Shown piece after piece: positions 14,547 to 23,018 of a stretch of DNA of 64,000 bases. The DNA is from Achromobacter deleyi. Lineage in GTDB: Bacteria; Pseudomonadota; Gammaproteobacteria; Burkholderiales; Burkholderiaceae_B. The position numbers and the translations under genes were made by a program. Position 1 is the stretch's first letter. Each line of letters begins with the position of its first letter. The stretch covers positions 310,001-374,000 of the forward strand of contig NZ_CADIJO010000002.1 in assembly GCF_902859705.1 (NCBI RefSeq), given 5' to 3'. Below the pieces are notes generated by a model. It was not told the origin of the DNA. It was given only the letters and a program-made list of their open reading frames with translations, and searched no databases.

Positions 14547-15695
14547 ATGCCGCAACCCCTTGCCATCGCCATCATCGGCGCCGGCCCCGCCGGCCTGACC
14601 GTCGCCAACGTGCTGCAGCGCCACGGCTGGCGCGCCGACATCTTCGAGGCCGACGCCGCCCTCGGCGCCCGCGACCAGGGCGGATCACTGGACCTCCATC
14701 CCGGAGAAGGACAATTGGCGCTGCACAAGGCGGGCCTGTTCGATGCCTTCATGGCGGTGGCCCGGCACGAAGACCAGGAACAGCGCCTGGCCGACCATGC
14801 CACCGGCGAACTGCTGCGCGAGGAAATCCCCGAACCCGGTGCCGGCGATCATCCGGAAATCGACCGCGTGGTGCTGCGCGAACTGCTGCTGCAACGCTTG
14901 GCGCCCGACACGGTGCGCTGGGGCGTACGCCTGCACGAGGTCGTGGCGCGCCCCGACGGCCGCTACGACCTGCGATACCAGGGCGGCCTTGCAGGCCCCT
15001 ACGACCTCGTGGTGGGCGCGGACGGCGCCTGGTCCAAAGTGCGCGCCGCGCTGACGCCCGTGCAGCCGGCCTACACCGGCGTCACCTTCGTCGAACTATG
15101 GCTCACCGATGTCGACCGGCGTCACCCCGAGATCGCCCGGCGCGTCGGCCACGGCACCTATTTTTCGATGCATGGCGGCGCGGGCATCGTCGCGCAGCGC
15201 AACGGCAACGCCACCTTGCGCGTCTATGCTGCAATCCGCACAAGCCCCGAAGAAACCGACCGCCCCGATCTGGCGCTGGCCGGCATGACCCGCGAAGACC
15301 TGTTGGCGCGCTTTCCCGGCTGGGCGCCGTCGCTGCTGGCCATGATCCGCCAGGCAGACCGGATCGCCGCGCTGCGGCCCATCGTCGCCTTGCTGCCCGG
15401 CACGCGCTGGCCCCACCGCGCGGGCCTGACCCTGGTCGGCGATGCCGCCCACGTCATGCCGCCGCTGGGCGTGGGTGTGAACCTGGCGATGCTGGATGCG
15501 GCGGAACTGGCCGAAGCCCTGGTCGGCGGCGGCGACTGGCGGGCGGCGCAGCAACGTTACGAAGTGAGCATGCTGGATCGCGCTGGCGAGATCGCGGCGC
15601 AATGCGCCCAATCATTTGAAGAGATGTTCGAGGAAGAGGGAGGGCTGGCCTTGCAGGCGCAGCTGGACGCGCATCGGCCGCCGACGGCGCACTGA
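14547..15695 (+). CDS. FAD-dependent monooxygenase, Tet(X)-like
   Basis: A 382-aa flavoprotein hydroxylase. It has the Rossmann dinucleotide motif GAGPAG (11-16), the Tet(X)-type 'GGSLDLHPGEGQLALHKAG' segment, a central 'VVGADGAWSKVR' DG motif, and the second FAD motif 'GDAAHVMPPLG' (from residue 298) followed by 'GVNLAMLDAAELA'. Length and motif order match the Tet(X)/UbiH-like group, which uses NADPH and O2 to hydroxylate its substrate. The ATG at 14547 has an AAAGGAAA site. The gene is divergent from marR behind tandem operators. Tetracycline inactivation is possible but unproven; an aromatic or other drug-like substrate is equally plausible. Confidence 0.85.
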   Translation: MPQPLAIAIIGAGPAGLTVANVLQRHGWRADIFEADAALGARDQGGSLDLHPGEGQLALHKAGLFDAFMAVARHEDQEQRLADHATGELLREEIPEPGAGDHPEIDRVVLRELLLQRLAPDTVRWGVRLHEVVARPDGRYDLRYQGGLAGPYDLVVGADGAWSKVRAALTPVQPAYTGVTFVELWLTDVDRRHPEIARRVGHGTYFSMHGGAGIVAQRNGNATLRVYAAIRTSPEETDRPDLALAGMTREDLLARFPGWAPSLLAMIRQADRIAALRPIVALLPGTRWPHRAGLTLVGDAAHVMPPLGVGVNLAMLDAAELAEALVGGGDWRAAQQRYEVSMLDRAGEIAAQCAQSFEEMFEEEGGLALQAQLDAHRPPTAH

Positions 15696-15753
15696 GCGCG
15701 CCGCGGTCGGTCGCCCGGCAAGTCCCCGTGACGGGGCCAGGGCGCCTTTCGCC

Positions 15754-16974
15754 TCAGTCGGTCGCCAGGTACGCCTGTCCGCCCGGCTTCAGATACGGCG
15801 TCAGATCGCTGAACGGCACCAGCGCCAGCGTGCCCAGGCAGATGCCCGACGCATGGCCCACGCCGGACACCGACAGGCTCAGCGCGCCGGGCGCCTGGGC
15901 GCCCAGCACCAGGTTGTCGGGCCACAGGCTGGCGCAGCCATCCTTGGACGGGTCCTTGGTGGTGCCTTCGGCTTCGGCAGCGGCCAGCGTGCGTTGCACG
16001 GTGGCCGTGATGTCGACCAGGGTCGCGCTGGCCTGGGGGCGGCCGCGGCCGCGCGGCGCGTAGGCGTCGAAGACGCGGTTCCAGTCCAGGTATTCGCCGC
16101 GCAGCAGGTCGTAGGTGTAGGGCTCGAAATGGTTGTCGGGGTGCGCGCCGCCGCAATCCAGGCTGCCGCTTTCGGTCACCGTCATCAGTGCGCGCGACAG
16201 CCAGGTGACGGTGATGACCTCATCGTTGAAATTGCCCAGCGTGCCTGCACCGGGAAAATCGCCCATGCGGGTGTAGGCCTCGGCTTTGCATTGCAGCGCG
16301 CCCAGGCTCTTTTGCCAATGGCGCTGTTCCAGCAGGTGATTCACGCGCGTGCGGACCTGTTCGTCCGGGTGGCGCGTCAGGCGCGGATACGGAAACTGCG
16401 TGCGCGGATCGCGCCACATGCGGTAGGCCACCGCGCCCTGGCTGATCTCGTCGCCCACCGGTTCGGCATGGCCGGTCAGCTTCAGCGTGTCGTAGGGGGC
16501 TTGTTCGGCGTTGATCTCGGGCAAGGTGGCAATGCCGTTGTGGACTTCGGTGGCCGGCCGCGCCTTGGGGTCGTATTCGGCCACGCGGCGCAGTTCGAAT
16601 GCGCGCGGCTTGCCGCTGCGCGCATCCGTCCAGGTGCCGCGATAACCCTGCGCATCCAGCGTGCCCTGCCAGGTGGCCGCGGTGGGCGGCGTCTCGGCCG
16701 CTGCCGTATTGCCCGGTTGATCGCGTTTCCAGAAGGGCGGCGGTTCCGCCAGCGCCTGCGCAGTGCCGTGCAGGGGAATGTCGACGCCCGTCTTCGGGTA
16801 GAAGTAGCGCCCGTTCAGCACGCCGTCCGCGGCCGCCTGGGCATCCAGTTCCATCACGACTTCGCCGGCGCCTTGCAGCGTACCGGTGTAGACGACTTTC
16901 GGGGCGGCGTGGGCGGCGCCGAGAGACAGCGCGGCAAGCAGGCAGCCGTGCAAACGGGTGGAGAAGCGGGGCAT
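15754..16974 (-). CDS. Secreted protein with DUF3298/RsiV-like C-terminus
   Basis: A 406-aa protein with a short Sec signal peptide ('LLAALSLGAAHA'). The N-terminal half ('YTGTLQGAGEVVMELD', 'GRYFYPKTGVDIPLHG', 'WQGTLDAQGYRGTW') has beta-sandwich-like repeats. The C-terminus ending 'LVPFSDLTPYLKPGG' resembles DUF3298, the domain also seen in RsiV-type anti-sigma factors and lysozyme-binding proteins. Location is probably periplasmic. It lies between the convergent monooxygenase gene and a leftward LysR gene 31 bp upstream. The role is unknown; the DUF3298 call is moderate and the N-terminal assignment is descriptive only. Confidence 0.68.
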   Translation of the reverse strand: MPRFSTRLHGCLLAALSLGAAHAAPKVVYTGTLQGAGEVVMELDAQAAADGVLNGRYFYPKTGVDIPLHGTAQALAEPPPFWKRDQPGNTAAAETPPTAATWQGTLDAQGYRGTWTDARSGKPRAFELRRVAEYDPKARPATEVHNGIATLPEINAEQAPYDTLKLTGHAEPVGDEISQGAVAYRMWRDPRTQFPYPRLTRHPDEQVRTRVNHLLEQRHWQKSLGALQCKAEAYTRMGDFPGAGTLGNFNDEVITVTWLSRALMTVTESGSLDCGGAHPDNHFEPYTYDLLRGEYLDWNRVFDAYAPRGRGRPQASATLVDITATVQRTLAAAEAEGTTKDPSKDGCASLWPDNLVLGAQAPGALSLSVSGVGHASGICLGTLALVPFSDLTPYLKPGGQAYLATD

Positions 16975-17005
16975 CGGATCGCCGTCCAGGAGTTTGGGGG
17001 TCGGA

Positions 17006-17899
17006 TCAATATACCAGTGCGCGCAATGCGGTGCGGAAGTGGCGGCCGAAGATCTCGGTCAGTTCGTTCGGCGCGTTGTGGCTGGCCTTGATCTCGGCAA
17101 AAGAAAAATCGATGGGACGCGTCAGCGGCCGCACTTCGCAGCCGGACAGCGGCGCGGTCTGCGCGCTGAAGGGGTCCAGGATGGCCAGCCCCATGCCCTG
17201 CGCCACGAACCCCATGACTCCGGCGGACCAACTGGCCTCGAAGCGCGCGGATGGCGCGACGTTGGCGCTGCGGAATATGGCGTCGATCTTGAGCCGGGTG
17301 GAATTGTTGGCCGCCAGCGCCACGAAGGCCTGGCCGTCGAAGTCGGCCACGTCGATGCGGGACTTGGCGGCCAGCGGATGCCCGGGCGGCAGCACGCAGA
17401 CGCAGTCCGCCGTCATCACATCGCAATCGACGCCTCGGTCGCGGTCGATGGGCGTCATGGCGTAGCCCAGGTCGAACTGGCTCGAGGCGGCCAGCTCGAT
17501 GACTTCGGGCGAGTTGTAGGTGAACAGCGACACGCCGACGCCGGGGCATTCGGCGCTGAACGAGCGGATCACCCCCTGAATGAAATGGCTGCTGAGGCTG
17601 GGCATGACTACCAGCCGCAACTGCCCCTCGCGCCGGGAACGGATGCGCTCGGCGGCACGCGACACCTTGTCCAGGCCCAAAAAGACGCGTTCGACCTCGA
17701 CGAACAGCGACTTGGCTTCGGCCGACGGCACCAGCCCGCTATGGCGGCGTTCGAACAGCACGAAGCCGACGTCTTCCTCGAGCTCGCGAATGATCTTGCT
17801 GACCGCGGACTGGGTGACGAACAGCGTGTCGGCCGCGACGGTCATGCTGCGCACCAGCATCACGGTGCGAAAGACTTCGATGTGGCGCAGGGACAGCAT
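17006..17899 (-). CDS. LysR family transcriptional regulator
   Basis: A 297-aa LysR-type protein: N-terminal winged HTH ('SMTVAADTLFVTQSAVSKII') and a type-2 periplasmic-binding-like effector domain from about residue 90. It is divergent from the lyase-Bug receptor unit, 109 bp from the lyase start, and probably activates it in response to the lyase substrate. No convincing T-N11-A site was found in that gap. The secreted-protein gene lies 31 bp downstream on the same strand. Confidence 0.88.
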   Translation of the reverse strand: MLSLRHIEVFRTVMLVRSMTVAADTLFVTQSAVSKIIRELEEDVGFVLFERRHSGLVPSAEAKSLFVEVERVFLGLDKVSRAAERIRSRREGQLRLVVMPSLSSHFIQGVIRSFSAECPGVGVSLFTYNSPEVIELAASSQFDLGYAMTPIDRDRGVDCDVMTADCVCVLPPGHPLAAKSRIDVADFDGQAFVALAANNSTRLKIDAIFRSANVAPSARFEASWSAGVMGFVAQGMGLAILDPFSAQTAPLSGCEVRPLTRPIDFSFAEIKASHNAPNELTEIFGRHFRTALRALVY

Positions 17900-18008
17900 G
17901 CGGTGCTCGACCAGGAGGGAAACAGCCCAGACGGCACATGAGTTCAGCTACTGCTTCAATGAAAAAAGGTCCTTTGACGGAATGTATGGCCGGTTCTGTA
18001 ATGACCCC

Positions 18009-19535
18009 ATGAACACGACACACACCCCCTCTCAGGCCGAATCCGCTGTCAGCGGCCTGTTGCGCCACGCCCTGGCGCCCGAAGCGCAGCACGGCATCTT
18101 CCTGCCCTGGATACAAGCCGGTTTCGCGGCATCGCTGCCGCTGCTGACGCAGGTCAACCAGGCGCACCTGGCGGCGCTGGATGCCGCCGGCCTGATCGAC
18201 CGCGGACATGCCGCGGCCCTGGCGCGCGAGATTGCCGCGCTGGACACCGCCGGCGCCGATGCCTTTGCGCTGGACGGCGCGCTGGAAGATGTCTATTTCA
18301 ACTACGAGGCCGAACTGATCCGGCGCGTCGGCCCCGAACTGGGCGGGCGGCTGCATCTGGCGCGCAGCCGCAACGACTTGCAGTCGACCCTGGACCGGAT
18401 GCGCGCCCGCGATGTCGCCGTCACCCTCCTGACCGAAACGCTGCGCCTGCGCCGCGCGCTGCTGGCGCGCGCCGATGGCTTTCTCGATTGCGTCATGCCT
18501 GGCTACACCCACATGCAGCATGCCCAACCGATCACCTATGGCTTTTACCTGCTGGGCATCGAGCAGAGCTTGCAGCGCGATACGCGGCGACTGCTGGCGG
18601 CGCTGCAGGAAATCAACCACTGCCCGCTGGGGGCGGGGGCGTTGGCCGGCAACCCCTTTGCCATCGACCGCAAGCTGACGGCCGTGCTGCTGGGGTTCGA
18701 TGCGCCGGTGCCGCACACGCTGGACGCGGTGGCCTCCAAGGACGCGCTGCTGGAATTGCTGATCGCCGCGACCTTCGTGGCCACTACTTTCGGCCGCCTG
18801 GCGCAGGATTTCTATTTCATGTCCACATTCGAGGTGGGTACGCTGGCGCTGCCCGACAGCCTGGCCATCACGTCCAGCATGATGCCGCAGAAGAAAAACC
18901 AGGCGGTGCTTGAATTCCTGAAAGGGCGCCAGGCCCATCTGCTGGGCGCCGCCATGACCGGTTTTGCCGCCTTCCGCGCCGCGCCGTTCACCCATGTGCT
19001 GGACAGCAACGCCGATGGCCTGCAATGGCTCTGGGCCGCGTTGGACGGCGTGGCCGGCCTGCTGCCCGTGGTGCGCCTGGTGGTGGAAGGCGCCGAACCG
19101 CAGCGCGCGCGCATGGCCGAACTGGCCGCCGCCAACTTTGCCACGGCCACCGATTTTGCCGACCTGCTGGTGCACCGCGAAAAGCTGCCGTTCCGCGATG
19201 CCCACCACGTGACGGGCCGGGTCGTGCGCCGGGCCATCGACCAGGGCATCGCGCCGGCTGCGATCACGCCGGACCTGGTGGCGCAGGCCTCGCAGGAAAT
19301 CCTGGGCCATCCGCTGCACCTGGATGCCGCGGCGTTGCGCGACGCGTTCGATCCGGTGCAGGCCGTGGCGCGGCGCGTGGGGTGCGGCGGTCCGTCGCCA
19401 ACGGATGCGCGGCAGATTCTGGACCAGTCGCGCGTTCGACTGGCCGACGACGACGCCGCGCTGCTGCGCATCGGCACGCGCCTGCAATCGGCCAGCCGGT
19501 CGCTGGCCGATGCCGTGGCGCAATTGCATCGCTGA
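18009..19535 (+). CDS. Argininosuccinate lyase-like enzyme (fumarase/aspartase superfamily)
   Basis: A 508-aa member of the fumarase/aspartase superfamily, closest in pattern to argininosuccinate lyase: 'HLARSRNDLQ', 'MPGYTHMQHAQPITYG' and the signature loop 'SSMMPQKKN' carrying the catalytic Ser. The superfamily eliminates fumarate or an amine by anti-elimination in a tetramer. The signature departs from the usual GSS-IMPQKKNPD (TSSMM, and QAV after KKN), and the gene is paired with a Bug receptor and LysR rather than arg genes, so a catabolic role on an imported amino-dicarboxylate is inferred. The start at 18009 is chosen; 17982 is an alternative, and both ribosome sites are weak. Confidence 0.82.
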   Translation: MNTTHTPSQAESAVSGLLRHALAPEAQHGIFLPWIQAGFAASLPLLTQVNQAHLAALDAAGLIDRGHAAALAREIAALDTAGADAFALDGALEDVYFNYEAELIRRVGPELGGRLHLARSRNDLQSTLDRMRARDVAVTLLTETLRLRRALLARADGFLDCVMPGYTHMQHAQPITYGFYLLGIEQSLQRDTRRLLAALQEINHCPLGAGALAGNPFAIDRKLTAVLLGFDAPVPHTLDAVASKDALLELLIAATFVATTFGRLAQDFYFMSTFEVGTLALPDSLAITSSMMPQKKNQAVLEFLKGRQAHLLGAAMTGFAAFRAAPFTHVLDSNADGLQWLWAALDGVAGLLPVVRLVVEGAEPQRARMAELAAANFATATDFADLLVHREKLPFRDAHHVTGRVVRRAIDQGIAPAAITPDLVAQASQEILGHPLHLDAAALRDAFDPVQAVARRVGCGGPSPTDARQILDQSRVRLADDDAALLRIGTRLQSASRSLADAVAQLHR

Positions 19536-19644
19536 TTTTCCGGCCCCGCGTCATTCGCACGCATTCATCGCATTGATCAACCCGGGCGTGCAGACCCGGG
19601 CCTGTCGACCTGGGCATTTCGCATCGGGCACTCTGGAGACATCC

Positions 19645-20607
19645 ATGTTCAAGCATTCCCGCGCAGCATTGTTGGCATCCCTGGCGGTCATCGCCGCGGC
19701 GGCCGCGCCACCCGCCTTGGCGCAAGTGCGCCTGATCGTGCCGTTTGCCGCGGCGGGCACGCAGGACCTGGTGGCCCGCGCCATCCAGCCCGCGCTCGGC
19801 CAGGCGCTGGGCCAGACCATCGTGGTCGAGAACCGCGCAGGGGCGGGCGGCACCGTGGGCATGGCGGTGGTGGCCACCAGCCCACCCGATGGCAACACGA
19901 TGGCGCTGGTGTCTTCCAGCCACAACACCAGCGCCTGGCTTTACCCGAAGCTGCCGTACGACGCGCAAAAGAGCTTTGCGCCCGCCGCGCTGATCGGCCG
20001 GACCGGCTTTGCGCTGGCGGTGGCCAACGACGTGCCGGCATCATCGGCCGGTGAGCTGATTGCCTACGCCAAGGCGCATCCCGAAGGCTTGAACTATGCG
20101 TCGGCCGGCAACGGCAGCGCAGGCCATCTGGGCATGGCGCGCTTTCTGGAAATGGCGGGCATCCCGATGCAGCACATTCCCTATAAATCCACCGGCGAGG
20201 CCATCAACGACGTGCTGGCCGGCCGGGCGCAGGTCATCATGGCCCCCACCATCGGCATCATGCCGTTCATCGCGGGCAAGCGGCTGAAGGTCATCGGCCT
20301 GACGTCCACCATCGGCCGCAGCGGCGCGCTGGCGCAGGTGCCGCTGGTCAGCGAGACCGGCCTTCCGGGCTTCACCTACGACTCCTGGTACGGCCTGCTG
20401 CTGCCGGCGGCCACGCCCCGCGCGGTGGTGGAAAAGATCAACGCGGCCGCGGCCAGGGCGATCAAGGATCCGGCCGTCGTCACGGCGCTGGACAAGGCGG
20501 GTATCGAGCCGGCGTCGATGAGCGTGGATGCGTTCGCCGCGTTCTTCGCGAAGGACTACACCGACATGCGCGAGCTGGTGCGCACATCAGGGGCCCGGGT
20601 CGAATGA
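19645..20607 (+). CDS. Bug family (TctC-type) periplasmic substrate-binding receptor
   Basis: A 320-aa protein with signal peptide ('LLASLAVIAAAAAPPALAQ') and the tripartite tricarboxylate receptor fold: 'RLIVPFAAAGTQDLVAR' at the mature start, 'VVENRAGAGGTVGM', 'YASAGNGSAGHL' and a 'YKSTGEAINDVLAG' segment. A GGAGA ribosome site precedes the ATG. Bug proteins bind carboxylates and related solutes for TctAB permeases and are hugely expanded in Bordetella/Achromobacter. It follows the lyase gene by 109 bp and probably captures its substrate. No tctAB lies beside it; a tctBA pair is 35 kb away. Confidence 0.9.
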   Translation: MFKHSRAALLASLAVIAAAAAPPALAQVRLIVPFAAAGTQDLVARAIQPALGQALGQTIVVENRAGAGGTVGMAVVATSPPDGNTMALVSSSHNTSAWLYPKLPYDAQKSFAPAALIGRTGFALAVANDVPASSAGELIAYAKAHPEGLNYASAGNGSAGHLGMARFLEMAGIPMQHIPYKSTGEAINDVLAGRAQVIMAPTIGIMPFIAGKRLKVIGLTSTIGRSGALAQVPLVSETGLPGFTYDSWYGLLLPAATPRAVVEKINAAAARAIKDPAVVTALDKAGIEPASMSVDAFAAFFAKDYTDMRELVRTSGARVE

Positions 20608-20654
20608 CAGGAGCCGGACGGGGAAAAACAAAAACCAACCAATACGGTTGAAAA

Positions 20655-20671
20655 TAAACCGTTGTGGTTTA
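20655..20671. promoter_or_regulatory. Palindromic operator upstream of tetR
   Basis: TAAACC and GGTTTA are perfect 6-bp arms around GTTGT. An overlapping second dyad, ACGGTT (20644-20649) with AACCGT (20657-20662), makes a compact array in an AT-rich patch 75-100 bp upstream of the TetR start. Autoregulation is inferred. Confidence 0.5.
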
Positions 20672-20745
20672 TCATGCGGGATCGTCAAACCCCGCGGTCG
20701 GCCTGCGCCGGCCGCCCCAGCGCCTTACACGGAACCCGCCACGGC

Positions 20746-21387
20746 ATGTCCACGCTTTCCCCTTCCGAATTCCCCGCCGATCTTCCGTCCGACAACCGGG
20801 GGGCAACCCCGGCCGAGGCCAAAGCCCAGGCCGACATCATCGACCATGCCGCCGCCTTGTTCGCCCGGCGCGGTTTCGACCAGACCTCGATGCAGCAGAT
20901 CGCGGATGCCGCCAGGCAAACCCGCGAAACCCTGCTCACGCACTTTGCCAGCAAGTTCGCCATCTACGAAGCCGCCATCGACACGCTGCGCGCCCACATG
21001 CGGCAGGTGTTGGCCGACGTGCGCGATCTGCCGGTCGGCCCCGAGCGCGACCGCGCCGTGGTCGAAGCGGGCGTGCAGTTCACCTACGACTGGCCCGGCG
21101 TATCGGCCCTGTCCAGCGGCATTGCCGACAGCGAACCGGATGGCGATCCGCAACTGGTCGAGATCGGCATGATCGCGTACGAAGCGCTGGGCATCGACTT
21201 CAAGCAGCTGGACATGGAACGCATCGTGCGGGTGACCTGTGCATTCTCGGGCATGGGCATGACGGCGATGCAGGCCGTGCGCACGGGCCTGACGCGCGAA
21301 TGGCGCGCCCACATCGTGCAGACCACCATGGACGCGCTGCGACCGGCTGCTACCCTGCCGGCTCCCACGCCCCGCAATCCGGCCTGA
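20746..21387 (+). CDS. TetR family transcriptional regulator
   Basis: A 213-aa regulator. The HTH spans about residues 30-75 ('ALFARRGFDQTSMQQIADAA', 'LLTHFASKFAIYEAAID'); the usual Tyr-Phe of the recognition region is replaced by His-Phe. The C-terminal domain is helical, with an unusual Met-rich 'FSGMGMTAMQAV' segment. The ATG at 20746 is preferred over 20662, which lies inside the operator dyads. It overlaps the convergent oxygenase-like gene by 38 bp. Target genes are uncertain: itself, the upstream lyase/Bug unit, or something distant. Confidence 0.82.
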   Translation: MSTLSPSEFPADLPSDNRGATPAEAKAQADIIDHAAALFARRGFDQTSMQQIADAARQTRETLLTHFASKFAIYEAAIDTLRAHMRQVLADVRDLPVGPERDRAVVEAGVQFTYDWPGVSALSSGIADSEPDGDPQLVEIGMIAYEALGIDFKQLDMERIVRVTCAFSGMGMTAMQAVRTGLTREWRAHIVQTTMDALRPAATLPAPTPRNPA

Positions 21388-22090
21388 CCCCCAGGCGCAT
21401 GCCGTCGCCGAGCACCTGCTCTTCGTCTTGCCGCGCGGCGTCGGCGGCCACATCGAATGCGATGCCCAGCGCGCTTGCCACGCGGGCGTCTTCGATCGGC
21501 AATTCCCACGTCAGGAACACCTGCGACAGGTCCCGCGCATCGGGAAAATCGGCCTCGTCAAAGCGGCTGGCCCCGCGCGGCACCACGCCGTGCGGCTGGC
21601 AGGTGTCGAACAGCACGGCAGTGCCGCGCGTCAGCGCAATGCGCTGGCCGGTGCCGGAGTAGATCAGGTCCAGTCCCTTGTCTTCGCTGATGAACAGGTT
21701 GCAGAAGGCCGCGCTGCCGTACTGCATGCCGTCGTGGTGATAGCGCGCGCCGCGGCAGGCCATCAGCGCGATGTCGCTGGAGGCCAGCACGTCGCCCAGG
21801 CCCAGCGTGGCGGTCCAGTCGCGCATGGCCTTGAGGCACAGGCCGTAGTCGGGCCAGCGCGTCATGGTGCGCGCCAGGGGCATCTGTTCCACATCGCCGG
21901 GTTCCAGCGCCAGCCGCGATTCGATTTCGCGGGCCCAGTCGGCCGCGAGGCGGGCGGGGGCTTCGGGCACGTCCAGCGTGGCGGTGGCCACGCGGGCGCT
22001 GACGCTGCGGCTGCGAATGACGTCGCCGCTCCAGAAATAGGAGGTCAGCGCTTGCGGGGAAGGAAAGAGGGCGGGCATGGCGGCGACCAT
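21350..22090 (-). CDS. Putative 2-oxoglutarate/Fe(II)-dependent oxygenase-like protein
   Basis: A 246-aa soluble protein. It contains 'ARYHHDGMQ' (His118-x-Asp120) and, about 47 residues later, 'TCQPHGVVPRG' (His167, Arg172): an HxD...H-x-R arrangement matching the iron and cosubstrate ligands of double-stranded beta-helix oxygenases. No family name could be fixed, so the oxygenase call is an inference. The gene starts 46 bp after livM on the same strand and may be the last gene of the monooxygenase/ABC operon. ATG 22078 is an alternative start. The 3' end overlaps the convergent tetR gene. Confidence 0.6.
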   Translation of the reverse strand: MVAAMPALFPSPQALTSYFWSGDVIRSRSVSARVATATLDVPEAPARLAADWAREIESRLALEPGDVEQMPLARTMTRWPDYGLCLKAMRDWTATLGLGDVLASSDIALMACRGARYHHDGMQYGSAAFCNLFISEDKGLDLIYSGTGQRIALTRGTAVLFDTCQPHGVVPRGASRFDEADFPDARDLSQVFLTWELPIEDARVASALGIAFDVAADAARQDEEQVLGDGMRLGVRPDCGAWEPAG

Positions 22091-22136
22091 GTTACCGCCT
22101 GGGGCGGGCGCCGGGGGCGGCGGGCCTGTCCCGTCG

Positions 22137-23018
22137 TCAGGTCCTTGGCCCGCGCTGCAGCCGGTACGGTTGGCGCATGCCCTGGGGCCGGAAGATCAGC
22201 ACCGCGATCAGCGCCGCGCCGATCAGCATCAGCCGCAGGGCGGCAAGCTGGGCGGACGTCAGCCAGGTCGTGTAGGCATCGAGATACCGCGTGCCCTCCA
22301 GCAGCAGTACCACCGTGAACGCGCTGGCCAACACCCCCACATGGCTGCCGCGGCCGCCGATGATGACGGCCATGAAGGCATAGGCGGTGATGATGGCGCC
22401 GAATTGCGTCGGGTCGATGTACTGGTAGTAGTAGGCGTGCAGCCCGCCCGCCAGCCCGATGGCCGCGCCACCCGTGGCGAACAGGCGGATGCGAAAGCCC
22501 AGCACGTTCTTGCCGGCCGTGGCGGTCACCACCGGGTCGTCGCGCAGCGCGCGGGCGGTGCGGCCGACGGGCGAACGGGTCAGGATCTGCGCCAGGATGA
22601 ACACGACCGCCAGCGCGGCGACCGCCACGGCCAGGAAGGCGCCGTTGCCCTCGACCGGCCGGGCGATGCCCGAGATGCCCAGGCTGCCGCGGGTCCAGCG
22701 GTCTTCGTGGATGGCAATCAGTTTCAGGCTTTCGGCAAAGCCCAGCGTGACGATGGCCAGGTAGTCGTCGGCCAGCCGGATCGACACCAGGCTGACCAGC
22801 GCGCTGAGCCCGGCGCTGGCGGCCACGGCCGCGGCCAGCGCGGCCCAGGGATTCCAGCCCGCCTGGGTCAGCAAGGCGGCCACGTAGGCGCCCAGCATGT
22901 AGAAGCCGAACAGGCCGAAGTTCACCAGCCCCGCCAGGCCCCATTGCAGGTTCAGGGCCAGTGCGGGAATGGCGGCCAGGCACACAAGGGTCAGGATGGA
23001 AATCAGGTAGGGAGTCAT
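22137..23018 (-). CDS. Branched-chain-amino-acid-type ABC transporter permease (LivM-like)
   Basis: A 293-aa polytopic inner-membrane permease with the LivM pattern: 'LNLQWGLAGLVNFGLFGFYMLGAY' in an early helix, the cytoplasmic EAA-like segment 'TRSPVGRTARALRDDPVVTATAGKN', and the late 'GGRGSHVGVLASA'. It starts at 23018 with an ATGA overlap with livH, so translation is coupled. It forms the transmembrane heterodimer with the LivH-like protein. The substrate should match the binding protein encoded upstream, probably an organic compound processed by the flavin monooxygenase rather than leucine (inferred from context). Confidence 0.9.
   Translation of the reverse strand: MTPYLISILTLVCLAAIPALALNLQWGLAGLVNFGLFGFYMLGAYVAALLTQAGWNPWAALAAAVAASAGLSALVSLVSIRLADDYLAIVTLGFAESLKLIAIHEDRWTRGSLGISGIARPVEGNGAFLAVAVAALAVVFILAQILTRSPVGRTARALRDDPVVTATAGKNVLGFRIRLFATGGAAIGLAGGLHAYYYQYIDPTQFGAIITAYAFMAVIIGGRGSHVGVLASAFTVVLLLEGTRYLDAYTTWLTSAQLAALRLMLIGAALIAVLIFRPQGMRQPYRLQRGPRT

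Noticed and set aside
17900-18008. Search for a LysR T-N11-A box in the lysR/lyase gap
   Set aside because: No inverted repeat of convincing length with the required spacing was found.
17739-19529. 596-codon open frame antisense to the lyase
   Set aside because: Gln/Arg/His-rich antisense artefact; the sense frame carries the lyase signature.
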